Shown here piece by piece: positions 43,545 to 54,238 of a stretch of 64,000 bases of DNA. A program made the translations under genes and the position numbers. The number at the start of each line of letters is the position of its first letter. Position 1 is the first letter of the stretch. The notes under the pieces were generated by a model that was given only the letters and a program-made list of their open reading frames with translations, ran no database searches and had not been told where the DNA came from. The stretch spans positions 2,337,484 through 2,401,483 of the forward strand of contig JAUJYN010000013.1 in assembly GCA_030737835.1 (NCBI GenBank), given 5' to 3'. The stretch comes from Acorus gramineus (taxonomy: Eukaryota; Streptophyta; Magnoliopsida; Acorales; Acoraceae).

Positions 43545-43712
43545 ATACATCTAATATATATATATTGGGTATTTTTAAAAATATATATTTTTTATATTGT
43601 AATTCATGCATTATCAAACACATGATTGAGATTGAGAATCCCAATCCTGTTTTCTGAATCATGTTCCTTACCAAACAGATTGACATGATTCACAATCGCA
43701 ATCCACCTGGAT
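43252..43712. other. Spacer with AATCCCAATCC-type repeats
   Basis: The GGATTGGGAATCC/GGATTCCCAATC-type motif occurs in both orientations here and again at 43949-43980, which suggests a further, poorly delimited MITE interrupted by the Tourist element at 43716. It contains the TA microsatellite listed separately. No gene. Confidence 0.4.
43472..43541. repeat. (TA)n microsatellite, about 70 bp
   Basis: An uninterrupted alternating TA run. Open frames across it on both strands are artefacts of the repeat. Confidence 0.95.
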
Positions 43713-43715
43713 TTA

Positions 43716-43946
43716 GGTAGTGTTTGGTTGTGCGATTGCGCAGTGTTTGCGATTGTAGGAAGCTGGTTTTGTAATCGTGCAACCAAACAGTTTTGTAATC
43801 GCAGTTTTAAACCCATCAATTGCAGGCAAATAATACTCCAAAGCTGCGATTTCAGAAAGCTGGGAGGTGACAGTTTCCTGCAATCGCAATTTTAAACCCA
43901 GCGATTGTAGAAAATCAGTTTTGCAATCACATTACCAAATGCTACC
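43716..43946. mobile_element. Tourist-like MITE, 231 bp, TSD TTA
   Basis: The left end GGTAGTGTTTGGTTGTGCGA and the right end (reverse complement GGTAGCATTTGGTAATGTGA) are inverted repeats. TTA flanks both sides (43713-43715, 43947-43949). Repeated GCGATTG/CAATCGC units fill the interior. The size and 3 bp TSD fit the PIF/Harbinger-derived Tourist group. Confidence 0.85.
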
Positions 43947-44073
43947 TTAGAATCCCAGGATTTACAGAATCCCAATCCCACTTGTCAACCAAACATCTCT
44001 CAGCTTCTCTATCAGACTCTCCCAGCCGCTTTTTCTCTCTTAGTCTCTGCCACTCTCTCTCTCATTTGACTCA

Positions 44074-44573
44074 TGGGTTCATATATATGTGTAAGCCTAA
44101 CAGTCCCAAGAGACTCATGAATTAGGTGAAAGTGAGGGTGAGGTATTTAGTCCCACATTGTCTAATGGGAGGAGATAGTCTATGTTTATATATGAGCAGA
44201 GCTTTTACACATCAAGATGCGTTTTAAAACCGTGAGCCCACCAAGGGCAAGCAATTTCTTGTTATGTGAGCCTGAGGCATTGCAATTGGTATCAGAGCAT
44301 GTCCATTACTCAATGGTGGGTGTGGCCTCACACGAGGATGTGTGACCCATTAAGCAATGGTTGTGACACTCAGCAGGCCCAACAGTCCCAAGAGACCAAT
44401 GAATTGGATAAGGGTAAGGTATTTAGTCCCACGTCGCTTAATGAGAGGAGATGGTCTATGTTTATATGTGAGCACAACTCTTATACACCAAGACGCATTT
44501 TAAATCTGTGAGTCCACCAAGGACAAATTGGATAATTTCTTGCCGTGTAAGTTTGTGGTGCTACAACATGGGT
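44074..44573 (+). mobile_element. TRIM (terminal-repeat retrotransposon in miniature), about 490 bp
   Basis: Two direct repeats of about 200 bp share blocks such as AACAGTCCCAAGAGA, GGTATTTAGTCCCAC and AGTCTATGTTTATAT (about 44079-44284 and 44362-44568). Immediately after the first repeat lies TGGTATCAGAGC (44287-44298), the initiator tRNA-Met primer site. The internal region is only about 77 bp and has no gene. TGGGT at 44074-44078 and 44569-44573 is a 5 bp TSD. The start of the left repeat has diverged (TCATATATATGTG in place of TGTGACACTC). No 5S-RNA-like promoter is seen, so it is not obviously Cassandra. Confidence 0.8.
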
Positions 44574-44929
44574 TTATAATACGGTGACACATGTTTTTTT
44601 TTTCTTTTTTTGGTTTACAATTGTGAATTCTGATGTGATTTTTTTTTTGTATGGTTTGTGACACTTGGGTGACTTTTATAATATAAATGATTTATATACA
44701 GTAGGACAACTGGACTTTTGAGTGTTTTTTCAGTTTGGTTGGTTGGGTGTGTTGGTTATCTAGAATATTAAGGTGTATCATGGACAATTTAGTGAAAATG
44801 GAATATCTTGGGGTCTTTAACACATTCTTTGTATTATGTATTTAATATTTATCTTGATATGTTTATAAATTATATTTTTATTAATAAAAATTACAGAATT
44901 GCATATATATCGAAACCCTAGTGCACCCT
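44574..44929. other. Spacer without recognisable features
   Basis: AT-rich DNA between the TRIM and the LTR fragment; no gene is supported. Confidence 0.5.
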
Positions 44930-45958
44930 CTTACATATTCATACATAATACATTTGAAAACATTTGCAAAACAAATCCTAGCCATATTTAACTAATAAAA
45001 AATAAAAGCTTATTTGATTGATTCAACTCTACAAAATAAATAGATAGAAATATTATTTATATAAAAGATCTTCTAAAAACCAATACAAAAACACGGATCC
45101 AATCATATTATCGAAAGTCATATATGAGTCACGTAAAACAATATAAAACAACAAGGAAAATAGATCAAAGATCAATCATATTGAAGAAAAACCGATCAAA
45201 AACCCTAGATTTATCAAAATACATATAGATCTCATTTAGATCATAAGAAAAACTCCATATATATGATGTTAATCCAAAAAGTATAGTTAAATCAGTATTA
45301 TATAATTAAAATAATAGAAATATAAGTGAAGAACACTAGATCTAACGAATAAATGAAAAACTCTATGAAAATCCTAACTTTTCAAACCCAAGATGCAAAA
45401 GTAGATATCATAAACCTTATGCATAAGTTTATCATTGAAAAACACATTACAATTAGAATGGAAATACATCAATTCGCCCTTTTTTCAAATCTCCTCACAC
45501 AGTAACCGAAAGAAAGAAAAGAGAGAGAGAGGCTTAGGGGTTTGGATGGGGAGAAAGAGATGAGAAAATGTCAATTAAATAACCTCTCATGGGGGGACAA
45601 GAAATAAATCAAATCCCAAGCATATCAATCACATATTAACACATTTAGCGTTTTTAAAACTGAATTTTTTGAAATTAAAATCGCTACCAGGTCAACGGCA
45701 CCAATTGGGGCCGTCCCAAAACCGACGGCCCCCCGATGAGCCGTCTAATTTCCTTTGCCCGACATGATTTGACTCATAACTTAACCGATGCATATCCAAT
45801 TCACGATCCAAAAGCTGCGTTTAAAAGTTAACATAATAAGGATTCCCAACCATACAAAGATATCAGAATTTAAAAAACTAATCACCACATGGAATTCAGA
45901 TTAATTATGACCTGAAATTTATAATCATTACACTAGAACCTCCCCACCTATTATATGT
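44930..45958 (-). repeat. Truncated LTR (minus orientation) with adjoining polypurine tract
   Basis: It ends ATCATTACA at 45932 and is followed by CTAGAACCTCCCCACC, whose reverse complement is a purine-rich tract of the kind found next to 3' LTRs. Its body resembles the LTR starting at 61348: both carry GGGGCCGTCC / GACGGC motifs and a GA-rich stretch with TTTGGATGGGG / TTTTGATGGAA. The left end is truncated and only approximate. About 20 bp of internal sequence follows before homology ends near the eIF3d promoter. Confidence 0.55.
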
Positions 45959-46314
45959 TCTCTTCTCTACTCGCTGCAAAGCAGCCTGACTTCAACAAGT
46001 GCGCTTTTCTAAGATCCCTTGGAATCAACTTACTAAATAAATGATAATTTATTGATTTTTTTAGATACATATTTAATATAGATACATATTTTTGACAAGA
46101 ATCCCCGGCAGAACCCAGGATCCTACGATGATTACAGACTTCTGCAGGGGCCAAGTTGCAAATCCGACCTCACCCATCACGAAACTTCTCCTTCGATATC
46201 AGTTTCCCCGAGTGTGGAATTGCAACTTCCCCCATGATACATCACAACAGATACACAATAGCGGCCACACATTATAACTCAAATCCACTTCACAATCGCC
46301 TCCCCGACCTCTTC

Positions 46315-46323
46315 AAACCCTAA
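46315..46323 (+). promoter_or_regulatory. Telo-box upstream of eIF3d
   Basis: AAACCCTAA lies 54 bp before the eIF3d start codon. Telo-boxes near transcription starts are a known mark of plant translation-machinery genes, acting with other elements in dividing cells. The role here is inferred from motif and position. Confidence 0.5.
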
Positions 46324-46376
46324 AAAGAAAAACCCCCAAATATCTCCGATCGAATCCACCACCACCGTCTCCTCCG

Positions 46377-48080
46377 ATGGGCTTCGAAGTCGGCGCCGTC
46401 CCCTCCAATCCGGAGGGCTGGGGCCCCCTCGACACATCATGCCCTCCGTCCCTCGCCAGCCACCTCTCTCACGTCCCCTTCGCCCCCTTCTCCCGCTCCG
46501 ACAAGCTCGGCCGCATCGCCGACTGGACCCGCAACTACAACGCCTCCGCCTCCCGCAAGGACGCCCACCACCACCACTCCGTCGCCCTCGACGACCCCTC
46601 CCCTGGCCTCGCCGCCGACGAAGACCCCTCCTTCCGCCTCGTCGACGGCAAGCCCCCTCCCCGACCCCGCTTCGGCCCCAAGTGGCGCTTCAACCCCAAC
46701 CAGAACCGCTCCAACCTCCCCCAACGTCGCGACGACAACCCCTCCCAGGCCGATAAGGACCACCCCCGCGGCGGTCCTCCCGATCGCCGCCCCTACCAGC
46801 CCCGACGTGAAGCCGCCGTCTTTAAGTCCTCTGTTGACATCCAGCCCGAGTGGACCATGCTCGAGCAGATCCCTTTCTCAACCTTCACGAAGCTGTCGTA
46901 CTCGGTTGCTGACCCTCCCGAGGACCTTCTCGTCTGCGGCGGGCTCGAGTCCTATGACCGCACCTACGACCGCGTGAACCCGAAGAACGAGCGCCGGCTC
47001 GAGCGCTTCAAATCCCGTAACTTCTTCAAGGTGACCACCACCGACGACCCCGTTGTCCGCCGCCTCGCGAACGAGGACCGCGCCACCGTGTTTGCCACCG
47101 ATGCCATTCTCTCTGCCCTCATGTGTGCGCCGCGGTCCGCCTACTCGTGGGACATTGTTGTTCAGCGCGTTGGGAATAAGCTTTTCTTTGACAAGCGGGA
47201 TGGGTCGCAGCTTGACTTGCTGTCGGTGAACGAGACCTCCCAGGAGCCGCTCCCCGAGTCAAAGGACGACATCAACTCGGCGCATTCGCTGTCCATCGAG
47301 GCTGCGTACATCAACCAGAACTTCTCCCAGCAGGTTCTCGAGAGGAACGGGAGCAAGGTCACTTTTGACGAGCCCAATCCGTTCGCGTCTGAGGGAGAGG
47401 AGGTCGCCTCCGTGGCCTACCGCTACCGGAGATGGAAGCTTGATGATGACCTCTATCTCGTCTCAAGGTGCGAGGTCCACGCTGTGCTGGACAACAAGGG
47501 GCAGAGGTCATTCTTGACATTGAATGCGTTGAATGAGTTTGACCCAAAGTATACAGGGGTCGATTGGAGGCAGAAGCTGGAGACACAGAGGGGGGCGGTG
47601 CTGGCCACGGAGCTGAAGTACAATACGAACAAGTTGGCGAAGTGGACGGCCCAGGCGATGCTTGGTGGGGCGGATATGATGAAGATTGGGTATGTGTCGA
47701 GGGTGCACCCGAGGGACCACTTCAACCATGCCATACTGAGCGTGGTCGGGTACAAGCCCAGAGAGTTTGCCGCGCAGATTAATCTGAACCCGGCAAATAT
47801 GTGGGGGATCGTGAAATCGATGGTGGACCTCTGCATGAAGCTCAATGAGGGGAAGTATGTGATCGTCAAGGACCCTGCGAAGCCGCAGGTGAGGATATAT
47901 GAGGTGCCTCCTGATGCATTTGAGAATGATTATGTGGAGGAGCCACTGCCTGAGGAGGAGCAGGTTCAGCCACCCTCGGAAAACCAGAATGACAGCTCTG
48001 CCAAAGAGGGTGGTGCTGGAGATTCTGCTGCTGCTGTGGAGGAGGGAGGGAAAAAGAAGGAAGTCATGTCGGAGGCTTGA
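46377..48080 (+). CDS. Eukaryotic translation initiation factor 3 subunit D (eIF3d), intronless, 567 aa
   Basis: eIF3d is a peripheral subunit of the cytoplasmic eIF3 complex on the 40S ribosome near the mRNA exit channel; in animals it also binds the cap of selected mRNAs. The N-terminus has the family opening MGFEVGAVPSNPEGWGP with a PFAPFSRSDKLGRIADWTRN segment, followed by a Pro/Arg/Asp-rich linker (about 60-145). The conserved core starts at SVDIQPEWTMLEQIPFSTFTK (about 151) and continues through ESYDRTYDRVNPKNER, FATDAILSALMCAPRSAYSWDI, FDEPNPF, YRYRRWKLDDD, FLTLNALNEFDPK and GYVSRVHPRDHFNHAIL to NPANMWGIVKSMVDLCMKL. The tail after about 510 is acidic (EEPLPEEEQ). The length matches plant eIF3d (about 560-590). 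No introns or frame breaks are seen, and plant eIF3d genes are commonly intronless. The 5' third is very GC-rich and C-rich at third positions, which creates long antisense frames. Confidence 0.97.
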   Translation: MGFEVGAVPSNPEGWGPLDTSCPPSLASHLSHVPFAPFSRSDKLGRIADWTRNYNASASRKDAHHHHSVALDDPSPGLAADEDPSFRLVDGKPPPRPRFGPKWRFNPNQNRSNLPQRRDDNPSQADKDHPRGGPPDRRPYQPRREAAVFKSSVDIQPEWTMLEQIPFSTFTKLSYSVADPPEDLLVCGGLESYDRTYDRVNPKNERRLERFKSRNFFKVTTTDDPVVRRLANEDRATVFATDAILSALMCAPRSAYSWDIVVQRVGNKLFFDKRDGSQLDLLSVNETSQEPLPESKDDINSAHSLSIEAAYINQNFSQQVLERNGSKVTFDEPNPFASEGEEVASVAYRYRRWKLDDDLYLVSRCEVHAVLDNKGQRSFLTLNALNEFDPKYTGVDWRQKLETQRGAVLATELKYNTNKLAKWTAQAMLGGADMMKIGYVSRVHPRDHFNHAILSVVGYKPREFAAQINLNPANMWGIVKSMVDLCMKLNEGKYVIVKDPAKPQVRIYEVPPDAFENDYVEEPLPEEEQVQPPSENQNDSSAKEGGAGDSAAAVEEGGKKKEVMSEA

Positions 48081-49961
48081 TTCTACATGGGTAAAACTTC
48101 TGCATTTTCCTCCCTGCAGCTAGGATTAAATGATAGGAGAATTTTGAACTTTTTGTGCCGTTTTTAGCCTCTCTAGTGGTGGTTGAGCATTGCACTTTGC
48201 CTTTGAGGACAAGGCATTTTTTTCGTATCTTGGTTTATTTGGTTTGCTAGGAGTTTCTTGGCTCTGTGTGCTTGCATGCTTGAGAATAACACCCATGTTT
48301 TCTTGTTTCTTTTATACTGCATGGGATAATGAGATCTTTGTATTGCCTTTTATCTTGCATTTGATCTTCTTTTCCAAGTTACATGTGCCAACAGTTTGGT
48401 GGTTTTATTTATTTTTATTAATTTTTTTACATGGTGACTGTTTAGATTATCTGCATTTCACTGTCAGTTAGGTTTGTCTCCCCACCCACCAACTGGTGTT
48501 GGTTAAGGAATTCATAGTTGGCCCTCTCTTACTAGTGAGTTCATGCATCATTAATAGAGGGTTGATGTAGTCTGAAGCGCGAAACGCTGCGAAAAACAAG
48601 ACGTAGACAAACGACGTCGACTCCGTAAAATTCTTTCCATAGGACGGAAGAAGGAATAAAAGAAACAACTTTCAAAATAGCTAGAAAACTCAAAATATTA
48701 TTGATTGATTATTTGCACAACCCTTTACATGACTAAGTAGGGTGATGTGACTTGCAAAACAAGAAAACCTAAGGAAAAAAAGAAAAATATATAAATTCGG
48801 ATCCCTATAATGGAGCCACTAAAACACCATTAAAAGTTATTAAAATAGCTTCTAAAATATTATATATTGCTCTTAAATCAATACCCAAGTAATAGGTAAT
48901 TAAATGTGACTAAAAATATTCAAAATAGATCCATAATCATGGAGATATCAATGTAAATTTAATTCTTCTAATTATGAGCATTCAAATTTTATGTCACATT
49001 AATTTCCTTTTTTTAAACTTTCCTTCCCCAATAATGGTTGATTTTCTTGTCAAACCGTCCTGCATCAGGATTGCTAAGAGGCCGTGTGATCCTAAAATTA
49101 CTTCAATCATGTAGTGTTGTCTTTTAAATTTCTCTGATCTATGAATTTACTATTGACCCATTTTGATGGGATAAGGCATGTTCTTTTTGTTTAGCTTCTC
49201 TGCAGATGGCATGATGCTACTGTTAGTTGTTTGATCAACTTTATGTCAGGCAGTAAAACATGGTCTCATAAGTCATCATTGTTTTCTATCATCACCAGGA
49301 AGGCAGGAATATGATTTTTGTGAACTCTGAATGTAAAGAGTTCTTTTGTGTACCAAACTTATTTATGACGTCGATTTTTAGATGACCACTCACTCACAAC
49401 TAGAGTGCAAGTATTTTTCTCATCCTTTGTTTCTAGGAGAAACGTGATCTTGGCCCGTGTGTATCTGGGTTCTTGCTACAATTCTAGGTGCTATCCCATG
49501 AACTATTGTACTTCGCCCAAGTGATGCCTGTAACATTTTTTAAGCTTCAGAATTGCCTTTGGAAGCTACGGTAGGAGGGCCCCTTAGTACAATTCTAGTT
49601 TTGTCTTTTAATTTTTCCAAAGTCAAGTACTTTTAATTTGTTGTCTATATAAGGCAGTATTTTATGTTTGGTGCTTTCAATATATTGATTTGTTCTCATT
49701 ACGAGGTTAGCATGCTCATTTTTTTTTTTTGGTGTGTAGATATGTGGTATTCACGTATCTCTTTTTTTTTTGGTTTTATTTATTTTTTTTTTATTTGGGG
49801 GGGGGGTTTGCAAGGCTCTTAAATGAACACAGGAAAAAAAGGAATTGGGGTGTGTTTGAAAACAAGGCTGGACTACTTTTTTATTTTTGAAAAAGCAGCT
49901 TCCACCAATATTGCTTCCTAACAGTCCCATTGCACATTTGGGTGACAAGTGAAAAAGGCTG
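48081..49961. other. eIF3d 3' UTR and intergenic DNA
   Basis: About 48081-48480 is probably 3' UTR (T-rich, no conserved frame). The remainder shows no gene. Homopolymer T and G runs occur at 49722-49806. Confidence 0.55.
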
Positions 49962-50603
49962 TTAGGCCATCTCTAGCCCTTACTCAAACCTATACCCAAA
50001 TTTCACTTAAAATTTGTGTAAAAGCTTGATTTGATATGATATGTCTCCAACCATCATTTTATATTTTACTCAAATCTTTTAAAAAATTCATATCTTCTTC
50101 TAATTATTTCCTATAAACATTTTCAAAGTCTTTTCCCAAACATTTTTACTACTCAATTTTTCTTCCTTCAAGATATTTAAAAATTATAATTATCCAATTT
50201 TTTGAAAAAGATAAAAATATTTTTTTTTATTAGAGTAAAAAGAAGAAATTAAAAAACAAAGATAAAGACTTAAGAAAGAAGACCACTTTTTTTTTGGAGG
50301 GGGGGGGGGTGTTTCAAGAGATGGTGAAAATTTTGGGGGTGGGAAGACATCTAATATAATTCAACTAAATGTGAAGTTGAAGGAAAAAAAAATGTCACAT
50401 TGGAAGAAAATGTAGAGATAAAAGAAGAAAAAAGAGATGTTGAAAATCTGGGTAAAGATTTGGATCTTCTTTGATTTTGGTAAAGATTTGAGTAAAGCTT
50501 GATTTGGTATGGGTATAAGTAAATGGTTGGAGAGGGTTTTTGTGACTTTTAATCAAATTTAAATTTGGGTAAAAGTTTGAGTATAGGATTGGAAATGCTC
50601 TTA
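49962..50603. mobile_element. Harbinger-type MITE, 636 bp, TSD TTA
   Basis: The element 49965-50600 starts GGCCATCTCTAGCCCTTACTC and ends, reverse-complemented, GAGCATTTCCAATCCTATACTC; the first about 40 bases form an imperfect inverted repeat continuing into ACCCAAATTT. TTA flanks both sides (49962-49964, 50601-50603). The right end resembles the GAGCATCTCCAAG end of the Harbinger element at 41067. It has no coding capacity. Confidence 0.75.
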
Positions 50604-51248
50604 CTTAGATATATGTATAAACACTTTTGGCCTTTCACTTTCTTCTTTGCATCTTCTTTTTTGTTGTTTCTTTATTTTTTGGAGATCCATCGTCTCCTTG
50701 TGTTCGAGGGGTGACAATATAGTTGTTTGTGCGGTGCCTAGGCGGCTAGGTGATCCATACAAGCCAGGTGTTCCTCTTCTTAGTCTCAATTGTTTGTCCC
50801 ACCCAGGTGCCATAAATGGTTTGGGCGGATGCTTAATGAATCTAGCTCTTTTATAATGAACGACCGATATCGAAAACAATAAACAGCATGGATTTAATTG
50901 AAACAACATAAGTAGATATCTAAGCTAATTGTTTTGATTGAAAAAAACTAAACTATTAAAATAAACTAATTTTGTCAATAATATATTGACAATATATCAT
51001 TCGCCGATTTTTGACAAAGAAAGTCAAAATATCAATTTACAATATATTGATTAAATCATTTTAATAGTCAATGTAGATCATGACCAATGGGGTATTGATT
51101 TTCTCTCTTTTTTTTTTCTTGTTATTCAAAGCCACAACAAATAGATGAAGTAACATCATGCCGAAATGGTAGCTTGATGGTAGGTTTGTTCCCCACATCC
51201 CCCCAACCCACTTTGCATTCTAATCTTATACTTTTCACTTATAAATAT
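50604..51248. other. Spacer, partly the left arm of a possible TIR element
   Basis: From 50716 the sequence ATAGTTGTTTGTGCGGTGCC and its CCTAGGCGGCTAGG block are mirrored at 53845-53914. See the candidate element at 50716-53914. No gene is supported. Confidence 0.45.
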
Positions 51249-53747
51249 AACATTTTCATTTCAGAGTTTTGGGGATTGGTTAGGGATGACCTCATGGAGA
51301 TGTTCGAGGAGTTCTATCCGGTGGTATTGGGAGTTTAAATTCCACTTTTTTGGCCTTGATCCCGAAGAGCGAGGGGGCGAGCGAGATCACTGATTTCAGA
51401 CCCATATGCCTTCTTAACGGTTGTTTCAAGATTATTACAAAGTTGTTGGCTAACAGACTTAAGGAGGTAATTAGTTCCCTGGTGGATGAGACACAAACTG
51501 CTTTTATTCCGGGCCGCCTTCTACAAGATGGATTTATGGTGGTACAAGAGAGTATAGCAGCAGTGCAGCGCGAGCGGAGACAAGGAGTGGTGTTAAAGCT
51601 TGATTTTGCCAAAGCATACGATAACGTGCATTGGAATTTCTTGCTCCATTTGCTTAAATGTCATGGTTTCGAACCAAACTGGATCCGGATGATCTCGGCA
51701 TGCATCACAACGGCGAAGGCATCAGTGTTAGTCAATGGGCGTCCTTGTGGCTACTTCCACATAAACAAAGACCTCCGTCAAGGTGATCCATTATCTCCTT
51801 TACTCTTTGTCATTGTAGCGAATGCTTTTAGTAGGATGATGAGGATGGCCACTGCGGAGGGATGGGTGAAGGGTCTTCGTGTCGGGGGGGAGGGTACACT
51901 ATCTCCCACGTGCAGTATGCGGATGATTCTATTTTCTTGAGCATGGCAGAAGAGGACGCAGTGAGGGGGGTGAAATTTGTATGTAGGTGCTTCGAATTGG
52001 TGTCGGGTCTCCAAATAAATTTAAGGAAGAGTGCAATTCTGGGGATCAATGTCGAGGGACCTTTGTTGAACAGTCTTGTGAGGATCTTGTCTTGTGAGGT
52101 CAAATCCTTTCCTTTCAGGCACGTGTGATTACCTCTACATCTGAGAAACCTCCACAATTCGGATTGGGATCCATTGGTGGAAAGATTTTTAAGATGTCTG
52201 GACGGGTGGAAGGGTATATTCCTGAGCATGGGGGGCTGAGTGATGTTGCTTCAGGCGGTTCTTTCTAACCTCCCAATTTTTTACCTCTCCTTTTCACATC
52301 CCAAAAGGGGTATTGGGAAAATTAGAAGGGATACGAAGACGATTTCTGTGGAGTGGGGCGAGGGAGGCTCGAAACAAGGTGCATCAAGTCAGGTGGGAAT
52401 TGGTTTGCTCGAGTAAAAGCAAGGTGGGGCTGGGGTACTAGACTTGGTGGACATGAATACAGCGCTGTTGCACAAGTGGCTTTGGAGGTGGCTACGAAAT
52501 CCACAGTTATTGTGGTGCGAGGTGATCCGGGAGTGCTATGGGGCGCCGGGACGTTTCATGGGCAGATTCCCAGGGGAGAATGGAAGTATATCGAGAATAT
52601 GGAGGGACATCACACAAGGGTAGGAGGACTTCTCATGGGCGGTACGGTGGGAGGTAGGTTTGGGATCGTCGATTAGATTTTAGGATGATGTTTGGCTTGG
52701 TGAGGTTCCTTTGAGGGAGAGTTTCCCACGTATTTTTCAGATTGCAAGGGAGCCTGAGGGGATGGTGTGCGAGTTTTGGAGGACTAGGGGGGAGGGGGGA
52801 TACTGGGAAGTCTTGGTGCGGAGAAACCTACATTATTACGAGGTGGACAATTATCTTTCTCTTCTTGAGCTACTACAAACAGTGTCGGTGACTCCGGGTT
52901 TGGGGGATACTCCAGTGTGGATCCCGGGGAGATCGGTGGGTTTCACAGTCAAAAGCTGTTACGAGTGGGTGCGAAGAGAGAAGCCCGCGGAGCAAGCAAC
53001 GGCGGAAAAGTATAGGGAAATTTGGGGATGCAAGGTCCCGTTGAAGGTAAAAATGTTTATGTGGATGGTTTACTTGCGCAAGGTTCTCACAAAGTCATAT
53101 ATTGCTCGATGGACTCCGGAGATTGATACGACGTGCGGTTGTGTGGCTTGGAGACGGAGACGGTGGATCACTTATTTGTGGGGTGCCCTATGGTCCGACA
53201 GGTGTGGAGTTGGTTGGGCGTAGCTACGGGAATGGGGGTTAGATTTGCTGATGTGGAGGGGATGTGGATGTGGGAGGTGGGTAGGAGGATGAGAACGCCC
53301 TGGGATCGATCTTTGAGAGCGAAGATTTCACAATCCTATATCCCAGCAGTGTTGTGGGCGGTGTGGCTGACAAGGAACGCTAAAATCTTCGGACTTCAAA
53401 CCGCTTATGCCGAAAATATTTGGGAGATAGTGATTTGTTTCATTCAGGACTGGGGTAGATTCTGTGGGGGGGCTCAGTCGGTGAGGGTATTGGTGGGGGA
53501 GGTGCGGATCACGTGACCTTCTTTCGAAAGGGGGAGGACCGTGGGGCTCGTCTTAATGTTTCATGTGTAGAGTTCTTTTCTACTATTGTTATACTAGATG
53601 CGGCTCTTCTTATTTCCTTGTGTTCCCCTTATTTTAGGATCTTGGTTTTGTCTGTTTGACTTGTATTTACTCTTTGGGCTATGGCCTTTTAATACAAAGG
53701 CGATCGCCTACCATTCCCATAAAAAAAAAAAAACATTTTCATTTCAG
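51249..53747 (+). mobile_element. 5'-truncated L1-type LINE, 2.5 kb, with 16-bp TSD
   Basis: AACATTTTCATTTCAG at 51249-51264 and 53732-53747 is an exact 16 bp TSD, the right copy directly after a poly(A) run. The body 51265-53731 starts within ORF2 between the endonuclease and reverse transcriptase domains. Everything upstream is missing, so it is a typical incomplete reverse-transcription product. Confidence 0.95.
51270..53516 (+). pseudogene. LINE ORF2 remnant: reverse transcriptase and zinc-binding C-terminus
   Basis: The frame from about 51350 has the RT motifs ALIPKSEG..EITDFRPICLLNG, KLLANRLK, DETQTAFIPGR, LKLDFAKAYDNVHW, GYFHINKDLRQGDPLSPLLF. A frameshift near 51890 moves the catalytic YADD motif (HVQYADDSIFL) to the frame starting 51862. 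The stop at 52126-52128 and further shifts near 52350 and 52680 interrupt the rest. The frame 52711-53223 carries WEVLVRRNL..YEVDNY and IWGCKVPLKVKMFMW. The frame 53133-53516 carries the zf-RVT end (CGLETETVDHLFVGCPMVRQVW, AVLWAVWLTRNAKIF, YAENIWEIV, CFIQDWG). The many breaks mean no functional protein. Confidence 0.92.
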
Positions 53748-54238
53748 TTGTAGTTGTAGAAAAAACAAAGCATGACAAGATGATTAATATTAATAAAATC
53801 ATCATCTTATAACATACATGTTGTAATTAAGCATCGCTTAAGTACGCTTAGGCGTGCCTAGGTGGTTAGGTGCATGGCCATTGCCTAGGCTTGCCTGGCA
53901 GTGTAGACAACTATGGGCGACCTTTTCTCATTTTGAAGCTCCAACCTTTTCTTTTATCCAAAAAAGAAAAAGAAAACAACCCATTGCACATTTCCAAAAA
54001 ATCTTTGACAAAAGGTTTGACAAAATTACATGTGTAAAAAGCATCCATTGCCAAATTCTCATCTCAGCGGTGGGTTTGGTGATATGGTAAGTGAGGAATC
54101 AAGTTGTCTTTCAGGGGGCAACTTTTTTTCGAAATGGTTTGGGACTTGGTGGAAAGATTCATCTTGGATTTGTGTGGGGGCCTCATTTGTTCATCTTGAG
54201 TGTCGTAGACTTGTCATTGAGGAGTAATCATTTGTTTG
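53748..54238. other. Spacer; host sequence between the two LINEs
   Basis: It includes the right arm of the candidate TIR element. From about 54060 it holds a sequence that may be the 5' part of the older plus-strand LINE tail continuing at 56352. No intact gene. Confidence 0.45.

Larger units (their letters stand above)
50716..53914. mobile_element. Candidate TIR element split by a LINE
   Basis: The left AATATAGTTGTTTGTGCGGTGCC and the right GGCAGTGTAGACAACTAT form degenerate inverted ends, each next to CCTAGG-containing repeats. GGGTGAC (50709-50715) and GGGCGAC (53915-53921) could be a TSD. Its own sequence would be about 730 bp with the LINE (51265-53731) inserted in it. The ends are degenerate, so this is tentative. 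Confidence 0.4.

Noticed and set aside
43421..43686. Ile/Tyr-repeat frames on both strands
   Set aside because: They are translations of the (TA)n microsatellite.
46437..46763. Antisense and alternative frames over the eIF3d 5' region
   Set aside because: They are shadows of the C-rich third positions of the real eIF3d frame.
48190..48471. Hydrophobic 93-codon frame after eIF3d
   Set aside because: T-rich 3' UTR sequence gives Phe/Leu-rich frames by composition; no homology pattern is visible.
48570..49070. Possible TIR element with TTGATGTAG/CTGATGCAG ends
   Set aside because: The end similarity is only a few bases and no TSD was found.
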